Translations under genes and position numbers: made by a program
DNA from: Tepidimonas sediminis
GTDB taxonomy: Bacteria > Pseudomonadota > Gammaproteobacteria > Burkholderiales > Burkholderiaceae_C
DNA: 64,000 nt
Assembly (NCBI RefSeq): GCF_007556605.1
Contig: NZ_VJND01000002.1
Span: 1-64,000 of the forward strand
Direction of reading: 5' to 3'
Shown here: in pieces, positions 49,514-56,984 of the stretch
Numbering within the stretch: position 1 is the stretch's first letter
Layout of the letters: each line of letters opens with the position of its first letter
The notes under the pieces: generated by a model
Database searches by the model: none
Told to the model about the DNA's origin: nothing
The model's input: only the letters and a program-made list of their open reading frames with translations

Positions 49514-49939
49514 ATGAGCAACCTGATTCCGCGCCGCATGAGCCTGTTCGATGAGTTCTTCCGTGACCTGGCGCCGGGCTTCTACATTCGCCCGCTGCAC
49601 GGCGACCCGCTGCCGCAGCAGATCAAGGTCGAAGTCAAGGAGAACGACCAGGCCTACGTCATCTCGGCCGAGATGCCCGGCGTCGGCAAGGACAACATCC
49701 ACGTCACGGTGGAGAACAACGTCGTGACGATCGCCGCCGAGGTCAAGCAGGAGGACGCCAAGCGCGACGGCGAGAAGGTGCTGCACAGCGAGCGCTACTA
49801 CGGCCAGGTGTCGCGCAGCTTCGCGCTGCCCAGCGACGTCGACGAGTCCGCCGCCAGCGCCAAGTACGACGACGGCGTGCTGACCCTGACGCTGCCGAAG
49901 AAGGTGGCGGTGGCCGGCAAGCGCATCCGCATCGAGTGA
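49514..49939 (+). CDS. Small heat-shock protein (Hsp20 family)
   Basis: ATP-independent holdase chaperone of 141 residues. The alpha-crystallin domain spans about 38-130 (QIKVEVKENDQAYVISAEMPGVGKDNIHVTVENNVVTIAAEVK through YDDGVLTLTLPKK). The C-terminus ends GKRIRIE, carrying an I-x-I type oligomerisation motif. An AGGAGTGAAG ribosome site precedes the ATG. Stop and the LysR gene converge over 40 bases. Confidence 0.95.
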   Translation: MSNLIPRRMSLFDEFFRDLAPGFYIRPLHGDPLPQQIKVEVKENDQAYVISAEMPGVGKDNIHVTVENNVVTIAAEVKQEDAKRDGEKVLHSERYYGQVSRSFALPSDVDESAASAKYDDGVLTLTLPKKVAVAGKRIRIE

Positions 49940-49940
49940 T

Positions 49941-49956
49941 GCCGCGCGGGCGCGGC
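49941..49956. terminator. Hairpin after hsp20
   Basis: GCCGCG, loop CGGG, CGCGGC, directly after the hsp20 stop and before the convergent LysR gene. No U-tract. Confidence 0.4.
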
Positions 49957-49979
49957 GGCCGGGGCGGCGGTGGCGGCGC

Positions 49980-50852
49980 TCAGGCCACCGCCTGCTTGAG
50001 CCAGGCGGCAAACGTCGCGCACTCCCAGCGCTCCATCGCCCCCGCGCGCCAGCACAGGTAGTGCGCGTGGGGGCTGGGCACGTTGTGCGGGTACAGCCGC
50101 ACCAGCGTGCCGTTGTCCAGCCACGGTGCGCCGAGCTTCAGGCGCACCAGCGCCACGCCCATGCCGGCGGCGGCGCCGTCGCACATCAGGCCGATGTCGT
50201 TGAACTGCGAGCCGTCGGCCGGCTCCGGCCAGTCCAGATGGTGGGCGGCGAACCACGTGCGCCACGGCTCCAGCGGGCTGCGCAGCAGCGGCACGCCCTG
50301 CAGGTCCTCGGGCTTCTCGAACGGCCCGTGCTCACGCACGAACGACGGCGAGGCCAACGGCGTGACCTCGTCCTTCAGGATGCAGGTGAACTCCACGTCC
50401 TGGTAGCGCCCGGTGCCGAAGCGGATCGTCAGGTCCGCATCCTCGGCCACCACGTCCAGCAGCGGGATGCTGACCTGCAGCGTCAGGTCGATCTCCGGAT
50501 AGGCCTCGGCGAACTGGCGCAGCCGCGGCATCAGGATCGAGCGGGCGAAGGTCGGTGTGACCGCCAGCCGCAGCTTGCGCCGCCCGGGCGTGGCGCCGCG
50601 GCTCGGGAAGCGCTGCAGGCAGGCCAGCGCCTCGCGCACCTGGGCCAGGTACTCGCTGCCCTCGGTGGTGAGCGAGAAGTCCGCGCGCCCGAACAGCTTG
50701 ACGCCGAGCTGCTCCTCCAGCTGGCGGATGCGGTGGCTGACGGCGCTGGGGGTGACGCACAGCTCGTCGGCGGCCTGCGTGACGCTGCGCAGGCGCGCCA
50801 GCGCCTCGAACGTCAGCAGGCACTGGATCGGTGGAATGCGCGGCGCGGGCAT
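49980..50852 (-). CDS. LysR-family transcriptional regulator (GcvA-like)
   Basis: A 290-residue regulator. The winged HTH (about 9-66: LTFEALARLRSVTQAADELCVTPSAVSHRIRQLEEQLGVKLFGR) and the effector domain (about 92-285) match the GcvA/TrpI-type branch (LLRSPLEPWRTWFAAHHL, GLMCDGAAAGMGVALVRLKLG). Target unknown. It starts 16 bases after the AAA_14 ATPase gene on the same strand and may be co-transcribed with it. Confidence 0.9.
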   Translation of the reverse strand: MPAPRIPPIQCLLTFEALARLRSVTQAADELCVTPSAVSHRIRQLEEQLGVKLFGRADFSLTTEGSEYLAQVREALACLQRFPSRGATPGRRKLRLAVTPTFARSILMPRLRQFAEAYPEIDLTLQVSIPLLDVVAEDADLTIRFGTGRYQDVEFTCILKDEVTPLASPSFVREHGPFEKPEDLQGVPLLRSPLEPWRTWFAAHHLDWPEPADGSQFNDIGLMCDGAAAGMGVALVRLKLGAPWLDNGTLVRLYPHNVPSPHAHYLCWRAGAMERWECATFAAWLKQAVA

Positions 50853-50868
50853 GGCAGGGGAACCGAAA

Positions 50869-52335
50869 TCAGGCGAACAAGGGGCCGTCGGCGGCGAGCG
50901 CCTCTGCGGCGCCCAGCCAGAGGCACAGCAAGGGCGCGGGCACGCGCATGACGGGGGTGGGGCGGTCAGCGCCAGCGTCCGGCACCCCTTCGACGGGGCC
51001 GAAGTCGTCCAGTGCCTTGGTGACCACGTAGGCGCGCGTCACTGCACGGCTCTGGCACAGTTCGCGCAGGCCGCGCAGTTCGCGCGCGCCGGTGTGCTGG
51101 GTGCGGTACTTCACCTCGAAGGCCAGCAGCTCGTGGCCGGCTTCGACCAGCAGATCGACCTCCAGGTCACGCCGGCCGCGCCAGTAGCTGAACCGAACCC
51201 CTTGGCTGTGCTGGCGTCCGACCAAATGATTCAGCACCGCCGTCTCGGTGGCCACGCCCAGCGCCGTGGGGTCTTCCAGCATCGCTTTGCCGCGCAGCAT
51301 GACGGCCGGGGCGATGGCGGGATCGGCCAGATAGACCTTGAAGCGCCCACGCAGCACGTCCTTGCCGTAGCCGAACGGCGGCAGGCGGTGGATCAGGTGC
51401 GTGGCTTGCAGCAATTCGATGAAGTGCTGCGCCGTCGGTCGTTTGACCTGAAGGTTGCTGCACAGGTCGGTCATGTCCAGCAGGCCACCGTCGTGCAGGC
51501 ACAGGTACAGGAAGGTGTGCTCCAGGTCCAGCACGCGGCGCACGCCAAACAGCGCCGTCATGTCGCGCTTGAGCACCTTGTCGATGATGTCCTCGCGCAG
51601 CAGGCGCTGCGCCTGCGTGACGCTGTCGATCAGCGCCGTCTGCGGAAAGCCACCCCGCACCAAGTACTCATGAAAGTGCCCGACGTAAGGCGCAGCACGC
51701 TGGCCGATGCGCCGGAATTCGGCCGCATCCCACTCGAACAGGCTTTGCAGCGACGGCGGCGTCGGCAATTCCGGCAGCGCCAGCCGCTTGATCTGGAGGT
51801 ACTCGTGGAACGACAGCGTGGTCAGGCGGATGGTGTGCCAGCGGCCGACGCCGGATTCCACGCCTTCGCCCGCTTGCAGCGGCATGGCCGAGCCGGTGAA
51901 GGCGATGCGGCGGTCGCGGCGGAAGTCCACCTGATGCTTGATCCACGTGCCCCAGTCCCGGATGAACTGGGCCTCGTCCAGCAGCAGGATTTCGGGGCCG
52001 TCCGCCCTGGGCTCCCGCTCGCGCCACGCCTGCAGGGTGGCCTCCACGCCGGCCAGCTTCAGGATCGGGTGATCGAAGGTGGCGTAGAGAATGTTGGCGG
52101 CGGGAACCCCGTCCTGCAGCAGGGCCTGCACGGCCTGCAGCAGCAGCGTCGTCTTGCCGACCTGGCGGGCGCCACTGAGCAGCACGGCGCGCGGCGCCGG
52201 CGGGCTGCGCAGCCAGCCGAGCAGTTCCCTGAACGCGGCCCGGCGCCACGCCGGCAGCTCCGCCGGCGGTTCGCCGTGCCACCAGGGGTTGAACTGCGCC
52301 AGCACGGCGCCAATTTCGGCTCCCGTGACCTTCAT
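50869..52335 (-). CDS. AAA_14/DUF4143 ATPase
   Basis: A 488-residue ATPase. AAA_14 domain with Walker A LLSGARQVGKTTLLLQ (around 50-65), Walker B ILLLDEAQFI (around 118) and arginine-finger region RRIAFTGSAMPLQ. The C-terminal DUF4143 (about 290-460) carries a PD-(D/E)XK-like core (RGRRDLEVDLLVEAGHELLAFEVKY), which resembles a nuclease site. Such genes are often solitary, horizontally spread and of unknown role; links to toxin-antitoxin or restriction-like functions have been suggested. Its promoter overlaps a perfect palindrome. Confidence 0.88.
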   Translation of the reverse strand: MKVTGAEIGAVLAQFNPWWHGEPPAELPAWRRAAFRELLGWLRSPPAPRAVLLSGARQVGKTTLLLQAVQALLQDGVPAANILYATFDHPILKLAGVEATLQAWREREPRADGPEILLLDEAQFIRDWGTWIKHQVDFRRDRRIAFTGSAMPLQAGEGVESGVGRWHTIRLTTLSFHEYLQIKRLALPELPTPPSLQSLFEWDAAEFRRIGQRAAPYVGHFHEYLVRGGFPQTALIDSVTQAQRLLREDIIDKVLKRDMTALFGVRRVLDLEHTFLYLCLHDGGLLDMTDLCSNLQVKRPTAQHFIELLQATHLIHRLPPFGYGKDVLRGRFKVYLADPAIAPAVMLRGKAMLEDPTALGVATETAVLNHLVGRQHSQGVRFSYWRGRRDLEVDLLVEAGHELLAFEVKYRTQHTGARELRGLRELCQSRAVTRAYVVTKALDDFGPVEGVPDAGADRPTPVMRVPAPLLCLWLGAAEALAADGPLFA

Positions 52336-52342
52336 CGGCGCG

Positions 52343-52371
52343 ATTTTGCTTGTAGATGGTTTTTAGTGCAA
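52343..52371 (-). promoter_or_regulatory. Promoter of the AAA_14 ATPase gene
   Basis: On the minus strand TTGCAC (52366-52371), exactly 17 bases, CAAAAT (52343-52348), ending 7 bases before the ATG at 52335. The -35 lies within one arm of the palindrome at 52361-52388. Confidence 0.5.
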
Positions 52372-52388
52372 CCACACTTGCACTAAAA
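52361..52388. promoter_or_regulatory. Perfect 11-base inverted repeat between purU and the ATPase gene
   Basis: TTTTAGTGCAA (52361-52371) and TTGCACTAAAA (52378-52388) are exact complements with a 6-base spacer, in an AT-rich island. It begins 2 bases beyond the purU stop. There is no U-tract beyond the stem in either direction, so an operator for the ATPase gene is more likely than a terminator. Confidence 0.65.
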
Positions 52389-52389
52389 G

Positions 52390-53238
52390 TTACCGGAACA
52401 CCACCGTGCGCTGGCCGTTGAGCAGCACGCGGTGCTCGCTGTGCCACTTGACGGCGCGCGCCAGCACCTGGCTTTCGGTATCGCGGCCGATGGCGGTGAG
52501 GTCCTCCACCGTCATCGCGTGATCGACGCGCGCCACGTCCTGCTCGATGATCGGGCCTTCGTCGAGGTCGGCGGTGACGTAGTGCGCGGTGGCGCCGATC
52601 AGCTTGACGCCGCGCTCGTGCGCCTGGTGATAGGGACGCGCGCCCTTGAAGCTGGGCAGGAAGCTGTGGTGGATGTTGATCGCGCGGCCGGCCAGCCGCT
52701 CGCACATGCCGTCCGACAGGATCTGCATGTAGCGCGCCAGCACCACCAGCTCGGCGCCTTCCTGCTCGATGATCTCGAGCTGGCGCGCCTCGGCCTGCGG
52801 CTTGGTGGCGGCCGTCACCGGGATATGGTGGAACGGCACGTCGTAGCCGGCGGCCAGTTGGTAAAAGTCGCGGTGGTTGCTGATGATGGCGCGGATGTCC
52901 AGCCGCAGCAGGCCGCTCTTCCAGCGAAACAGCAGGTCGTTGAGGCAGTGACCCTGCTGGCTGACGAAGATGACGGTGCGCATCGGCTCGTGCCACGGGT
53001 GCAGGGTGCACGTCATGCCGTGCTGCTGGCCGAACGCCTGCGCGGCGGCACGCAGGCCGGCCGTCTCGCGCCCCGGACAGCTGAACTGCACGCGCATGAA
53101 GAAGCGGCCGCTGTCGCGGTCGTTGAACTGGGCGGCCTCCTCGATGTTGCCGCCCAGCTCCAGCAGGAACCCGGAGACGGCGTGCACGATGCCGGGGCGG
53201 TCCTGGCACGAGAGGGTAAGGACGAAGGTGTCTTGCAT
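52390..53238 (-). CDS. purU: Formyltetrahydrofolate deformylase
   Basis: Hydrolyses 10-formyl-THF to formate and THF, supplying formate for purine synthesis and balancing one-carbon pools. It has 282 residues. An N-terminal ACT domain (TFVLTLSCQDRPGIVHAVSGFLLELGGNIEEAAQF) is followed by the formyltransferase fold with NIHHSFLPSFKGARPYHQAHERGVKLIGATAHYVT and LDEGPIIEQDVARVDH. The start at MQDTFVL is the family N-terminus and lies after a -10 element. Confidence 0.96.
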   Translation of the reverse strand: MQDTFVLTLSCQDRPGIVHAVSGFLLELGGNIEEAAQFNDRDSGRFFMRVQFSCPGRETAGLRAAAQAFGQQHGMTCTLHPWHEPMRTVIFVSQQGHCLNDLLFRWKSGLLRLDIRAIISNHRDFYQLAAGYDVPFHHIPVTAATKPQAEARQLEIIEQEGAELVVLARYMQILSDGMCERLAGRAINIHHSFLPSFKGARPYHQAHERGVKLIGATAHYVTADLDEGPIIEQDVARVDHAMTVEDLTAIGRDTESQVLARAVKWHSEHRVLLNGQRTVVFR

Positions 53239-53246
53239 GGAGGGCG

Positions 53247-53252
53247 ATTGTC
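53247..53252 (-). promoter_or_regulatory. purU -10 element
   Basis: GACAAT on the minus strand ends 8 bases before the purU ATG; the same hexamer precedes moaC at 7 bases. Confidence 0.45.
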
Positions 53253-53279
53253 GCAGGCTGCCGGACGGCGCCGCGCGCG

Positions 53280-54236
53280 TCATGCCGACTCGGCGCGTGC
53301 CTGCTGCAGCGCCCGCACCAGGGTGTGCAGCGCCTGGTTGACCGGCGCGGCCAGCCCGTGTGCGGCGGCACGCGCCACCACGTAGCCATTGAGGTGGTCG
53401 ATCTCGGTCGGGCGGCCGCGCAGCAGGTCGCGCGCGGTGGACGACAGCTGCGTGGCCATGCTGGTGGCGATGCGCTCGACCTCGGCCTGCAGCGCGGCCT
53501 CATCCAGCGCGATGCCCTCGGCGGCGGCCACCGCGACGCACTCGCGCACCACCTGGCGCAGCAGCGCCGGCACGCCCGGCTGCGCCCACAGCCAGCCGTA
53601 GGGCCGCGCGGTGATCGCCGACAGCGCGTTGTAGGCGCAGTTGATGGCGAGCTTGGTCCACAGCGCCTGCGGCACCGCCGGCGACACCATGGTGGGCACG
53701 CCGGCGTGGGCAAAGGCGGCCTGCACCGCGGCCGCCTCGGGAAACGGCGCCAGCACCAGCTCGCCGCGGCCATGGTGGCGCACGTGGCCGGGCGCCTCGA
53801 CGCCGGCGGCCACGTAGACCACCACCGGCACCACCGGACGGCCGAGGACGCGCTGCAGGCGCGCGGCGTTGTCGACCCCGTTCTGCAGGCTCAGCACCAC
53901 GGCGTGCGGCGCCAGGTGCGGCCGCAGCGCGGCGCCGGCGGTCTCGGTGTCGCCGGACTTGACGCACACCAGCACCACGTCGGCGTCGCGCGCGGCCGCC
54001 GCGTCGTCGTCGGCCGCCACGGCGATGCGCTCGTCGAACGCCGCGGTCTGCAGGCGCAGGCCGCCGGCGCGCACCGCCTGCACGAAGGCTGGCCGGCCGA
54101 TCAGCCACACCGGCACGCCGGCGCGCGCCAGCATGCCGCCGTAGTAGCCGCCGACGGCACCGGCGCCGAACACCGCGAAGCGCGGCCAGGCTCTGGCGTG
54201 TGCGGGCGCGGGGGAGGCGGAGTCGGATCGGGTCAT
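53280..54236 (-). CDS. panE: 2-dehydropantoate 2-reductase family protein
   Basis: NADPH-dependent ketopantoate reductase of the pantothenate pathway, or a close paralogue, 318 residues. Rossmann loop FAVFGAGAVGGYYGGMLARAG, VLVCVKSGDTETAGAAL, LSLQNGVDNAARLQRVLG, and the catalytic lysine in ALWTKLAINCAYNALSAIT. The C-terminal GRPTEIDHLNGYVVARAAAHGL is typical. panE families have many paralogues, so the exact substrate is not certain. It is divergent from glmU. Confidence 0.88.
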   Translation of the reverse strand: MTRSDSASPAPAHARAWPRFAVFGAGAVGGYYGGMLARAGVPVWLIGRPAFVQAVRAGGLRLQTAAFDERIAVAADDDAAAARDADVVLVCVKSGDTETAGAALRPHLAPHAVVLSLQNGVDNAARLQRVLGRPVVPVVVYVAAGVEAPGHVRHHGRGELVLAPFPEAAAVQAAFAHAGVPTMVSPAVPQALWTKLAINCAYNALSAITARPYGWLWAQPGVPALLRQVVRECVAVAAAEGIALDEAALQAEVERIATSMATQLSSTARDLLRGRPTEIDHLNGYVVARAAAHGLAAPVNQALHTLVRALQQARAESA

Positions 54237-54267
54237 GACGGTCGGGGCTGCGGGTGCGACGGGAAAG

Positions 54268-54273
54268 GATAAT
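54268..54273 (+). promoter_or_regulatory. Likely glmU -10 element
   Basis: GATAAT (5 of 6) in the divergent panE/glmU gap. Transcription from here would give glmU a leader of about 80 bases. No convincing -35 was identified. Confidence 0.35.
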
Positions 54274-54359
54274 CGCGTCGGGCCCCCGGTGCACGCCGGG
54301 GTGGCGCGGGAGGCGGCGCCGGTGCGCCGGTGGCCGTGGCAGGACACGAGGAGCGGACG

Positions 54360-55820
54360 TTGGACACGACGACGATGGAGCCGGATGCGGCGCCGCTGGA
54401 GGTGGTGGTGCTGGCCGCCGGCAAGGGCACGCGGATGAAGAGCCGCACGCCGAAGGTGCTGCACCGGCTGGCGGGGCGGCCGCTGCTGGCGCACGTGCTG
54501 GCGCGCGCCGCCCGGCTGGGGGCGCGCGCCGTCTGGGTGGTGACCGGTCACGAGGCCGGAGCGGTGGAGGCCGCGCTGCCGGCGCTGGTGCCGGGCCTGG
54601 CGGTGCGGCCGGTGCGCCAGCAGCCGCAGCTCGGCACCGGGCACGCGGTGCAGCAGGCCATGCCGCACGTCGGCGACGACGCGGTGGTGCTGGTGCTCAG
54701 CGGCGACGTGCCGTTGACCGAGGACGCCACGCTGCGCGCGCTGCTGGCCGCGCGCGCCGATGCCGGCCCGGACGCGCTGGCGCTGCTGACCGTCACGCTG
54801 GCCGAACCGACCGGCTACGGCCGTGTGCTGCGCGCGGCGGACGGCACCATCCGCGCCATCGTCGAGGAGAAGGACGCCACCGACGCGCAGCGCGCGCTGA
54901 AGGAGGTTTACAGCGGCATCCTGGCCGCGCCGGCGCGCCGGCTGCGGGGGTGGCTGGCGCGGCTGTCCAACGCCAACGCCCAGGGTGAGTACTATCTGAC
55001 CGACGTCGTGGCGTACGCGGTGGCCGACGGCGTGCCGGTGGTGGCGCACCGCCTCGACGACGCGCTGCAGGTGGCCGGCGTCAACAGCCCGGCGCAACTG
55101 GCGGCGCTGGAGCGCGCGTACCAGCGCCGGCTGGCCGAGGCGCTGCTGGCGCAGGGCGTGCGGCTCGCGGACCCCGGCCGGCTCGACGTGCGCGGCGAGC
55201 TGGTCTGCGGGCAGGACGTCGAGATCGATGTCGGCTGCGTGTTCGAGGGGCGTGTCGAGCTCGGCGACGGGGTGCGCGTCGGCGCCCATTGCGTCATCGC
55301 CGACGCGCGCATCGAGGCCGGGGCCGAGATCCTTCCGTTCACCCACATCGATGGTGCGGGTGGCGCGGTGGTCGTCGGCACGCAGGCGCGCGTCGGGCCG
55401 TTCGCGCGCCTGCGCCCGGGCGCGGTGCTCGGGCCCGAGGTGCATGTCGGCAACTTCGTCGAGGTCAAGAACAGCACGCTGGCCGCCGGCGCCAAGGCCA
55501 ACCACCTGGCCTACCTGGGCGACGCCACGGTGGGCGCGCGCGTCAACTACGGCGCCGGCAGCATCACCGCCAACTACGACGGCGCGCGCAAGCACCGCAC
55601 CGTGATCGGCGACGACGTGCACGTGGGCAGCAACTGCGTGCTGGTGGCGCCGGTGACGCTCGGGGCGGGCGGGACCATCGGCGCCGGCAGCGTCGTCACC
55701 AAGGACACGCCGCCCGGGGCGCTGACGGTGGCGCGCGCCAAGGCGGTCACCGTCGCCGGCTGGCGGCGGCCGTCGAAGGAGGCCGCGCCGCCGGGTGGCG
55801 AGCCGCCAGCGGGCGGTTGA
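54360..55820 (+). CDS. glmU: Bifunctional GlmU (GlcN-1-P acetyltransferase / GlcNAc-1-P uridylyltransferase)
   Basis: Makes UDP-GlcNAc for peptidoglycan and LPS, 486 residues. The uridylyltransferase half has LEVVVLAAGKGTRMKSRTPKVLHRLAGRPL and VLSGDVPLTED. The left-handed beta-helix half has GARVNYGAGSITANYDGARKHRTVIGDDVHVGSNC with the acetyltransferase active-site His and CoA residues. The start is probably a TTG: GAGGAG (54348-54353) lies 6 bases upstream of it, whereas the nearest ATG (54375) has no ribosome site. With glmS in the window, two of the three glm steps are present. Confidence 0.94.
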   Translation: MDTTTMEPDAAPLEVVVLAAGKGTRMKSRTPKVLHRLAGRPLLAHVLARAARLGARAVWVVTGHEAGAVEAALPALVPGLAVRPVRQQPQLGTGHAVQQAMPHVGDDAVVLVLSGDVPLTEDATLRALLAARADAGPDALALLTVTLAEPTGYGRVLRAADGTIRAIVEEKDATDAQRALKEVYSGILAAPARRLRGWLARLSNANAQGEYYLTDVVAYAVADGVPVVAHRLDDALQVAGVNSPAQLAALERAYQRRLAEALLAQGVRLADPGRLDVRGELVCGQDVEIDVGCVFEGRVELGDGVRVGAHCVIADARIEAGAEILPFTHIDGAGGAVVVGTQARVGPFARLRPGAVLGPEVHVGNFVEVKNSTLAAGAKANHLAYLGDATVGARVNYGAGSITANYDGARKHRTVIGDDVHVGSNCVLVAPVTLGAGGTIGAGSVVTKDTPPGALTVARAKAVTVAGWRRPSKEAAPPGGEPPAGG

Positions 55821-55841
55821 GAGGAGGCAGGCCGCGCGGAC

Positions 55842-56297
55842 TCACCAGCCCCACAGGTGCTCGGCCGCGGCCCATACCGGCTGGCCGCCGGGGCCGCGCA
55901 GCTGCACCCAGTCGCCGGCGCGGCGCAGCGTGGGCAGCACGTCGCCGTAGCGCGCCACCGCCACCACCGGATGGTCGGTGCCCGGGCCGGCGCGCAGGTT
56001 CAGCGTGCGCACGCGCACCACGTGGTGGCGCTGCGGCCCGGTCAGGCGGGCCGCGATCCAGCCTTCGTCGCCCTCGAAGTCGCGCACGCGCAGCCAGTCG
56101 CCGTCGCGCTGCAGCACCTGCAGCGGGTAGCCGGCGCGCAGCTGCCACAGCACCTCGCTGGCGGTGCCAGGGCCGGCGCGCAGGTTGGCCACCGCGCCGC
56201 GCACGCTGACCAGCTCCTGCGCCGCGGCGCCCAGCGTCAGTCCGGCGAGCAGCCACGGCAGCAGCCAGCGGGTGATGCGGGTGACGACGGGGCCCAT
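55842..56297 (-). CDS. Secreted SH3-domain protein
   Basis: A 151-residue protein with a signal peptide (MGPVVTRITRWLLPWLLAGLTLGAAAQ) and two bacterial SH3 domains (about 28-85, VSVRGAVANLRAGPGTASEVLWQLRAGYPLQVLQRDGDWLRVRDF; about 93-150, VRVRTLNLRAGPGTDHPVVAVARYGDVLPTL). It probably binds a cell-wall component in the periplasm. GGAGG precedes the ATG. Function otherwise unknown. Confidence 0.87.
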   Translation of the reverse strand: MGPVVTRITRWLLPWLLAGLTLGAAAQELVSVRGAVANLRAGPGTASEVLWQLRAGYPLQVLQRDGDWLRVRDFEGDEGWIAARLTGPQRHHVVRVRTLNLRAGPGTDHPVVAVARYGDVLPTLRRAGDWVQLRGPGGQPVWAAAEHLWGW

Positions 56298-56334
56298 CGC
56301 GCGTGCCTCCTGCAGGGTCGGTCGGGTGCCCGCA

Positions 56335-56841
56335 TCATACGGCAGCCGGGCCGGCCGTGGGCAGCGGCAGGCGCGGGTGGAACTTGGCGCGCCGCACGCT
56401 GAAGTAGGCCTTGACCGCACGCACCTGCAGCGCCGCGGTGAACAGCCGCTGCGCCAGCGCGTGGTAGGCCGGCATGTCGGCCACGGTGAGGATCAGCACG
56501 AAGTCCGGCCCGGCGCTGACGCGGTAGCACTGCTGCACCGCGTCCTCGGCGCAGGCGTGGCGCTCGAACGCCTGCAGCGTGGCGGCGTCCTGCCGCTCCA
56601 GCGCCACCTCGACGAGGGCCGTCAGGCCGTGGCCGAGCGCGGCGGCCAGTGCCTCGGGGCGCAGGATCGCCACGCGCCGCTCGATCAGCCCGGCGGCCTC
56701 GAGCCGGCGCACGCGCCGCAGCGCGGTCGGGGCCGAGACGCCGGCACGCCGTCCGAGCGCCGCCCACGACAGGCTGGCGTCGTCCTGCAGCGCGGCCAGC
56801 AGCGCAAGGTCCACGGCGTCGATGGAAGAATCGTTTGTCAT
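56335..56841 (-). CDS. Lrp/AsnC-family regulator divergent from glmS
   Basis: A 168-residue regulator with HTH (about 5-55, [49 protein letters not shown]) and the RAM effector domain ([49 protein letters not shown]). The gap to glmS contains an imperfect TGCA-ended repeat (56853-56869) that could be an autoregulatory site. Target and ligand unknown; divergence from glmS does not prove it controls glmS. Confidence 0.88.
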   Translation of the reverse strand: MTNDSSIDAVDLALLAALQDDASLSWAALGRRAGVSAPTALRRVRRLEAAGLIERRVAILRPEALAAALGHGLTALVEVALERQDAATLQAFERHACAEDAVQQCYRVSAGPDFVLILTVADMPAYHALAQRLFTAALQVRAVKAYFSVRRAKFHPRLPLPTAGPAAV

Positions 56842-56984
56842 CAGGCCTATCATGCAATGAAATGCTGCAACAGGCCAGCACTGCACGAAACGTTCACGTA
56901 AAACAAAAAATCAAAAGTCCGTTACATCGACGCCGCGCTAGGCTCACGGCTGCATCGTCATCCGAAGCGAAAGGGCCTTCGATC

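Noticed and set aside
52361-52388. Rho-independent terminator of purU
   Set aside because: The stem is perfect, but no U-tract follows in the purU direction and the stem is A/T-rich at its base. Overlap with the ATPase promoter favours an operator.
56842-56984. glmS ribozyme or riboswitch upstream of glmS
   Set aside because: The 143-base leader lacks the conserved ribozyme core, and glmS ribozymes are typical of Firmicutes. Only an AT-rich patch and a weak TGCA repeat were seen.
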